Positions 59,808-64,000 of a stretch of DNA of 64,000 nucleotides are shown here, piece after piece. A model generated the notes under the pieces. That model was given only the letters and a program-made list of their open reading frames with translations, had not been told where the DNA came from and searched no databases. This stretch comes from Acidimicrobiales bacterium (GTDB taxonomy: Bacteria; Actinomycetota; Acidimicrobiia; Acidimicrobiales; Poriferisodalaceae), in contig JAWKIQ010000001.1 of assembly GCA_041394185.1 (NCBI GenBank), positions 248,001 through 312,000 of the forward strand, in the 5' to 3' direction. The position numbers and the translations under genes are program-made. Numbering within the stretch: position 1 is the first letter of the stretch; each line of letters begins with the position of its first letter.

Positions 59808-59889
59808 TTTGGATTGACTACCCCTGTCCGCAACGGGCCAAACATCAGCACCGCGCTTGGCAAGCGGGAGCCGAAGCTACGGTGGGGCG

Positions 59890-61905
59890 GTGGTTAACGG
59901 CAGCATCCCCAAACGCCCCATACGACCGTCCGATCTTTACCGGCTGCGGTCGGTGTCCGATGTTGCGGTTCATCCAGATGGGCGCCAGGTGGTGTTCGTG
60001 GTCACGTGGCCCGACGAGCAATCCGACTCGAACCGGTCGCAGCTGTATCGAGTTGATGTCGACGGGTCCGATCATCGTCGTCTCACCGAGGGCCCGTCGG
60101 ATACCAGGCCTCGCTTCTCGCCGGATGGTTCGCGCCTCGCCTTCTTGCGCTCGGAGCCGGGCAAACCGGGGAAACTCATGATTCTCGACTGGCCGGTTGG
60201 CGATGTACACGAAGTGGCCAGCTTCGAGGATGGTGGGCCCGGGGATCCTTGCTGGGTTGACGCACATCGTGTTGTGACGGCGGCACCACAACGGCCGAGT
60301 GGCCAGGTTGGGGTGGGAGCCGAGGAACTGCGGCGTCGACCAAAGATCATCACGTCGCCCTCCTACCGCTTCAACGCGGTGGGCTACAACCACGACCGGC
60401 CCCAACAGTTGTGGATGGTCGACCTGTCATCCCCAGCGCCCGACCCGGTGGCAGTAGGTGCGGCCGGGTTGAACCATGGTGCGTTCGCCGTCAGCCCCGA
60501 CGCCACGGCGGTCGTCGCCACGGCAGCGCTGGGCCCCGACGACATGGTCAACGGCACCAACCACCTGATTCGTTACGACCTTCCTGCCCCGGGTTCTGAT
60601 GCGGCGGGGTCGCCCGAACCGACCGTTCTCACAGCCCGACCGGGCTACTGGACACAGCCTGTGTGGCACGGCGACGGTCGCCTTCTGACGCTGGGGTTCG
60701 ACCGGGTCGACGAAATCGGCTTCGACCGTCTGTTCGAGGTCGACCCGACCCACACGGGTGTGCCCGTTCAGGTCGCCTTCGACGACGTCTCCATGGATGC
60801 AGGACGGTCGCAGATTCGCTGCGTCGACGGCGCCGTGCTGGTAACCGGCCCTCGGCGCGGGCGCGTTGCCATAGACCGCTACGACATCGACGGCGCACGA
60901 ACGGTGCTGTACGAAGACGACTCCACAGTGGTCGCGTTCGATGTTGCCCCCAACACCGGCGAGCTGTTCGCAGCCATTACGACCACGCAGCGGCCTGCCG
61001 AGCTGTGGAAGGTGGCGGCTGGCCACGCAACCAAGCTGGTCGCTTTGAACGACGACGTGCTGGCCGAAGTCGACATCGCCGCAACCGAGTCCGTGGCCGT
61101 GACCTCGCTCGACGGCACCATCGTGGAAGCCTTCGTCACCCGCCCACCGGCATCTGCTCCGAGCACAGGATCGCAGCGGCCGGGCCTGGTCTACGTCCAT
61201 GGCGGCCCGATGTTCCAGTACGGCCACTACTTCTTCGACGAGTTCCAGTTGGCGGCGGCCGCCGGATATGTCGTCATCGGAGGCAACCCGCGCGGCTCGG
61301 ACGGCTACGGCGAATCGTGGGCGCGCGACATAGTCGGAAACTTCGGCAACCGCGACTGGCAAGACGTCCAGGCGATCACCCGGTTCCTCGCCGACCAGCC
61401 GGATGTCGACGTCGAGCGGATCGGCATCGGTGGGGGCAGCTACGGCGGGTTCATGACCTGTTGGGCTCTGGGTCACGACACAGAAGGCCGCTATCGTGCC
61501 GGGCTGGTCGAGCGGGCTGTGACCGACTTCGAATCGATGGCAGGCACGAGCGACATCGGTCAAGACTTCATCAGGCGAATGCTCGATGCCACCATCGAGG
61601 ACGACGTCGAGGCGATCCGTCGCCAATCGCCCCTCAATTGGGCTCACCAGATCAAGGCTCCCACCCTGATCCTGCACTCCGAAGAGGATTGGCGTTGCCC
61701 GATCGAGCAGGCCGAGCGGCTGTATGCGGCCATCTGGCGCAACGCGGGCAATGCGATCCTGGTGCGGTTCCCTGGCGAGAACCACGAGTTGAGCCGCAGC
61801 GGCAGCCCAAAGCACAGGGTCGAGCGCTTCGAGATCGTCCACGAGTTTTTTGCCGCCCACCTGGGCGGGGCCGACTTCGGGACCTCGCACCTGAACCAGG
61901 CGTAG
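59890..61905 (+). CDS. S9-family (prolyl-oligopeptidase-type) serine peptidase
   Basis: 671 residues. An N-terminal seven-bladed propeller (RSVSDVAVHPDGRQVVFVVTWPD, RFSPDGSRLAFLRSE) precedes an alpha/beta hydrolase domain with GLVYVHGGPMFQYGHYF, nucleophile elbow IGIGGGSYGGFMTCWALG (Ser), LHSEEDWRCPIEQAE (Asp) and PGENHELSRSGSPKHR (His). It matches acylaminoacyl-peptidase/DPP-like enzymes that cleave short peptides in the cytoplasm. Start GTG 59890 is preferred (MVNGSIPKRPIRPSDLYRLRSV); there is no signal peptide. Confidence 0.9.
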   Translation: MVNGSIPKRPIRPSDLYRLRSVSDVAVHPDGRQVVFVVTWPDEQSDSNRSQLYRVDVDGSDHRRLTEGPSDTRPRFSPDGSRLAFLRSEPGKPGKLMILDWPVGDVHEVASFEDGGPGDPCWVDAHRVVTAAPQRPSGQVGVGAEELRRRPKIITSPSYRFNAVGYNHDRPQQLWMVDLSSPAPDPVAVGAAGLNHGAFAVSPDATAVVATAALGPDDMVNGTNHLIRYDLPAPGSDAAGSPEPTVLTARPGYWTQPVWHGDGRLLTLGFDRVDEIGFDRLFEVDPTHTGVPVQVAFDDVSMDAGRSQIRCVDGAVLVTGPRRGRVAIDRYDIDGARTVLYEDDSTVVAFDVAPNTGELFAAITTTQRPAELWKVAAGHATKLVALNDDVLAEVDIAATESVAVTSLDGTIVEAFVTRPPASAPSTGSQRPGLVYVHGGPMFQYGHYFFDEFQLAAAAGYVVIGGNPRGSDGYGESWARDIVGNFGNRDWQDVQAITRFLADQPDVDVERIGIGGGSYGGFMTCWALGHDTEGRYRAGLVERAVTDFESMAGTSDIGQDFIRRMLDATIEDDVEAIRRQSPLNWAHQIKAPTLILHSEEDWRCPIEQAERLYAAIWRNAGNAILVRFPGENHELSRSGSPKHRVERFEIVHEFFAAHLGGADFGTSHLNQA

Positions 61906-61940
61906 CGCACTCGACTGCTGTTCGAGGCCGCGGGCCAGGG

Positions 61941-62882
61941 CTAGGCGGCCAGCGCGGCGATCGTGTCCAAGTGGTCGAGGTCGGCCAGGTCGAGCACCTG
62001 CAGGTACATGCGCTGGGCGCCGGCATTCGCCATCGCCGCCAGGGTTTGGCCCGCCTGTTCGATGGTGCCTGCGACGGCGTTGGCTCGCAGCTCGTCTGGT
62101 TCGCGGCCCATGGCCTGGGCCCGCCGCTGGAACTCTGCTTCGGTCTCGCCCACGCACACGGCGAGGGTGGCCGAATAGGTCAGGGAAGCCGGATCGCGAT
62201 CTATCGCCGCGCATGCCGCCTCGACCCGAGCGCGTTGTTCTGAGAAGCGTTCGGCGGTGAGAAACGGGGTGTTGTATTCGTCGGCGAACCTGGCCGCCAG
62301 CGCTGGTGTGCGCTTGGCACCGCCACCTCCGACGATGATCGGAATGCCCCCGCGCTGGACCGGCTTGGGCAGCGCGGGCGAGTTGGCGACGCGATAGTGC
62401 GCGCCTTCGTAAGCGAAGTCTTCACCCACCGGTGCCGACCACATGCCCGTGATCACGGCCAGTTGCTCCTCGAGCCGATCGAAGCGCTTGCCCAAGGTCG
62501 GGAAGGCAATGCCATAGGCGACGTGTTCGGCCTCGTACCAACCTGCGCCCAGACCCAGCTCGATACGTCCGTTCGACATCTGGTCGACGCCGGCGACCGA
62601 TATGGCGAGGGGCCCGGGGAGGCGAAATGTCGCCGAGGTGACCAGGGTGCCCAGGCGAATCGTCGACGTGTCGCGGGCCAAACCGGCCAGGGTGGTCCAG
62701 GCATCGGTTGGTCCGGGCAGACCGCCCGCCTCGAAGGCTGCGCCCATCGCCAGATAGTGGTCGCTGCGGAAGAACGCACCAAAGCCCAGCTGTTCTGCCC
62801 GCAGGGCTACCGCGAGCAGGTCGTCGTAGGTCGCGCCCTGCTGGGGCTCGGTGAAGATGCGGAGTTGGTCTAGCGAAAACAA
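61941..62882 (-). CDS. Luciferase-like, F420-type oxidoreductase
   Basis: 313 residues. FGAFFRSDHYLAMG, RLGTLVTSATFRLPGPLAISVAGVDQMSNGRIELGLGAGWYEAEHVAYGIAFPTLGKRFDRLEEQLAVI and PIIVGGGGAKRTPALAARFADEYN are hallmarks of the LLM class of F420-dependent oxidoreductases. The TTG at 62882 (LFSLDQLRIFTEPQ) has GGAG 9 bases before it; longer starts give Arg-rich non-homologous sequence. Substrate unknown. Confidence 0.85.
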   Translation of the reverse strand: MFSLDQLRIFTEPQQGATYDDLLAVALRAEQLGFGAFFRSDHYLAMGAAFEAGGLPGPTDAWTTLAGLARDTSTIRLGTLVTSATFRLPGPLAISVAGVDQMSNGRIELGLGAGWYEAEHVAYGIAFPTLGKRFDRLEEQLAVITGMWSAPVGEDFAYEGAHYRVANSPALPKPVQRGGIPIIVGGGGAKRTPALAARFADEYNTPFLTAERFSEQRARVEAACAAIDRDPASLTYSATLAVCVGETEAEFQRRAQAMGREPDELRANAVAGTIEQAGQTLAAMANAGAQRMYLQVLDLADLDHLDTIAALAA

Positions 62883-62991
62883 TGGAGCGTCTCCTGCTCG
62901 GTTCGGGCCGGTTTCGGACCCTACAGCGACTCGGAGCGGTCGACGACCCCGAGGCTTGACCCTTCGGCGAGCGCGCGAATAGCTTGCCGCC

Positions 62992-63402
62992 GTGCCCAAC
63001 GCCTACCTCGCAGGACCACTGTTCGACGAGGGCGAACGGTGGTGGATCGAAACCGTCGAGCGCACCGTTGCAGCGCGGGGTTTCCAGACGTTCCTGCCCC
63101 ACCGCGACAATCCGCCGAAGTCACCGGACAACGTTCGGGAGATCTTCGCCAACGACAAGGCAGGCATCGATCGATGCGATGTCGTCGTGGCGAACCTCAA
63201 CGGGGTCATCACCGACGACGGAACGGCGTGGGAACTGGGCTACGCGTTCGCCAAGGGCAAGTACCTGATCGGCCTGCACACCGACTGGCGAAGCCGGTTC
63301 GACCACGAGGTGGTGAACCTGATGATCGAGAGCTCGCTCGATGTTCTGGTGCACTCGCTGGCCGAGCTCGAGTCGGCGCTGGACTCGTTCCTGCAGCGCT
63401 AG
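62992..63402 (+). CDS. Nucleoside 2-deoxyribosyltransferase-family protein
   Basis: 136 residues: PNAYLAGPLFDEGERWWIETVERTVAARGFQTFLPHRDN, then IFANDKAGIDRCDVVVANLNG and DDGTAWELGYAFAKGKYLIGLHTDWR. The Y-L-AGP, D-x-x-V-A and GTAWELGYA motifs (catalytic Glu) define the family, which swaps or hydrolyses the base of 2'-deoxynucleosides. GTG 62992. Confidence 0.87.
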   Translation: MPNAYLAGPLFDEGERWWIETVERTVAARGFQTFLPHRDNPPKSPDNVREIFANDKAGIDRCDVVVANLNGVITDDGTAWELGYAFAKGKYLIGLHTDWRSRFDHEVVNLMIESSLDVLVHSLAELESALDSFLQR

Positions 63403-63563
63403 TCGTTCCATTCCAGGCAGCCGACGGCCGACTCGTCGAGGCCCGCATACCCAGGGCCATCGGCCCCGGCCACGAAGTCATGCCCGCCCGCTGGGCCTTT
63501 GTCCCCTAGGCGCAGAGACAGAGGCTCAACCAGGCTTTTGGTCATGCGGACGAAGATCTCGCC

Positions 63564-64000
63564 ATGACCGCCGAAGCCGATCTCGCCGTCCGATCGCACC
63601 CTTCTGGGGACGACCGGTTCGCCCTGATCGACAAGCACCTGAAGCGGGTGCACTACGGCCAGGACCAGCTCATCGAGACGCTCCACATCGCCCAAGATGT
63701 GTTCGGGTACCTGTCCGAAGACGTACTGATGTACGTGGCCCGCGCCCTGATGTTGCCGCCCAGCATGGTGTATGGCGTCGCGACCTTCTACCAGCTGTTC
63801 GACTTCGAGGCGCCAGGCGACCACTCGTGCACCGTGTGCACGGGCACCGCCTGTTTCGTCAAGGGTGCAACGGACATCGTCACCGCTGTCGAGGCACGGT
63901 TCGAAGTCACGGCGGGCAACACCTCACCAGATGGTTCGCTGACGCTCAGAACGGCCAGGTGCCTCGGCTCGTGCGGATTGGCCCCAGTGGTGGTGCTGGA
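63564..64000 (+). CDS. hoxE: HoxE-like [2Fe-2S] subunit (NuoE family), 3' end outside window
   Basis: 145 residues visible, still open at the window edge. HYGQDQLIETLHIAQDVFGYLSEDVLMYVARALMLPPSMVYGVATFYQLFDF is the NuoE/HoxE helical domain, and CTVCTGTACFVKGATDIVTAVEARF plus RCLGSCGLAPVVVLD hold the four Cys of a thioredoxin-like [2Fe-2S] cluster (C-x4-C here with an extra Cys, and C-x3-C). The CTVCTGTACFVKGA segment resembles HoxE of bidirectional NiFe hydrogenases more than NuoE of complex I. Downstream hoxFUYH-like genes would be expected just beyond the window. Confidence 0.8.
   Translation, partial: MTAEADLAVRSHPSGDDRFALIDKHLKRVHYGQDQLIETLHIAQDVFGYLSEDVLMYVARALMLPPSMVYGVATFYQLFDFEAPGDHSCTVCTGTACFVKGATDIVTAVEARFEVTAGNTSPDGSLTLRTARCLGSCGLAPVVVL

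Noticed and set aside
60427..62243. Long open frames on both strands (595 and 526 codons) over the S9 peptidase
   Set aside because: Arg- or His-rich shadows of the peptidase and the F420-type oxidoreductase; no recognisable domain.

Overview
The window looks like chromosomal DNA of a high-GC Actinomycetota, most probably of the class Acidimicrobiia. The evidence is a mycothiol-type thioredoxin-fold nitroreductase, F420-type enzymes (a Ddn-like protein and a luciferase-like oxidoreductase), a qcrCAB/aa3 respiratory supercomplex operon with diheme QcrC, a secreted protein ending in GYW/DGGVFxFG repeats, a DUF222-HNH protein and a DUF3052 protein. GTG and TTG starts and 4-base ATGA overlaps are common. 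I see no rRNA, tRNA, CRISPR array, insertion sequence or prophage. No gap between genes exceeds about 300 bases; the 309 bases between the GH15 gene and the downstream universal stress gene hold a gnd remnant.

Layout. 1-12.8 kb: small metabolic and regulatory genes (AraC and TetR regulators, alpha/beta hydrolases, a serine hydrolase, VOC, DUF1801, Ddn-like, MDR oxidoreductase, duplicated DUF1330, DUF418 membrane protein, secreted beta-propeller). 12.9-16.8 kb: a three-gene two-component operon (NarL-type regulator, receiver-only protein, GAF histidine kinase) divergent from zwf. 16.8-19.4 kb: a GH15 glucosidase and a decayed gnd fragment. 19.4-28.0 kb: a nine-gene respiratory operon read on the minus strand, USP-ctaE-qcrC-qcrA-qcrB-ctaC-ctaD-ctaG-USP, almost all overlapping by 1-4 bases. 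28.2-30.1 kb: an ECF41-type sigma factor divergent from a dehalogenase-like hydrolase, with back-to-back matches to the ECF41 promoter consensus. 30.3-36.5 kb: HNH, small membrane and zinc-ribbon proteins, YgjV-like, DUF3052, TrmO-like, SDR, hydrolase, TOPRIM. 36.5-41.4 kb: a second two-component system in line with a YHYH lipoprotein and a HupE/UreJ-like membrane protein, divergent from an unknown 94-residue protein. 41.4-47.6 kb: ModA, an ABC-2 exporter, an unknown protein, MFS, pyrophosphatase. 47.6-59.8 kb: nitroreductase, MBL hydrolase, two sulfatases (one fused to a DJ-1/PfpI domain), two SRPBCC proteins, TetR, a D-aminoacylase-like amidohydrolase, a D-cysteine desulfhydrase-like enzyme and a DM13 protein; this part suggests sulfur and D-amino-acid scavenging. 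59.9-64 kb: S9 peptidase, F420-type oxidoreductase, deoxyribosyltransferase and the start of a HoxE-like [2Fe-2S] subunit cut by the window edge.

Four conserved genes (serine hydrolase, TetR, QcrA, ABC ATPase) are interrupted by frameshifts. Every one reads as the loss of a single base, seven events in all, and at least two lie in homopolymer runs. Assembly error is therefore as likely as gene decay. The most interesting biology is the ECF41 sigma factor with its symmetric divergent promoters, the sulfatase-DJ-1/PfpI fusion bracketed by two related inverted repeats, and the compact respiratory operon framed by universal stress proteins.
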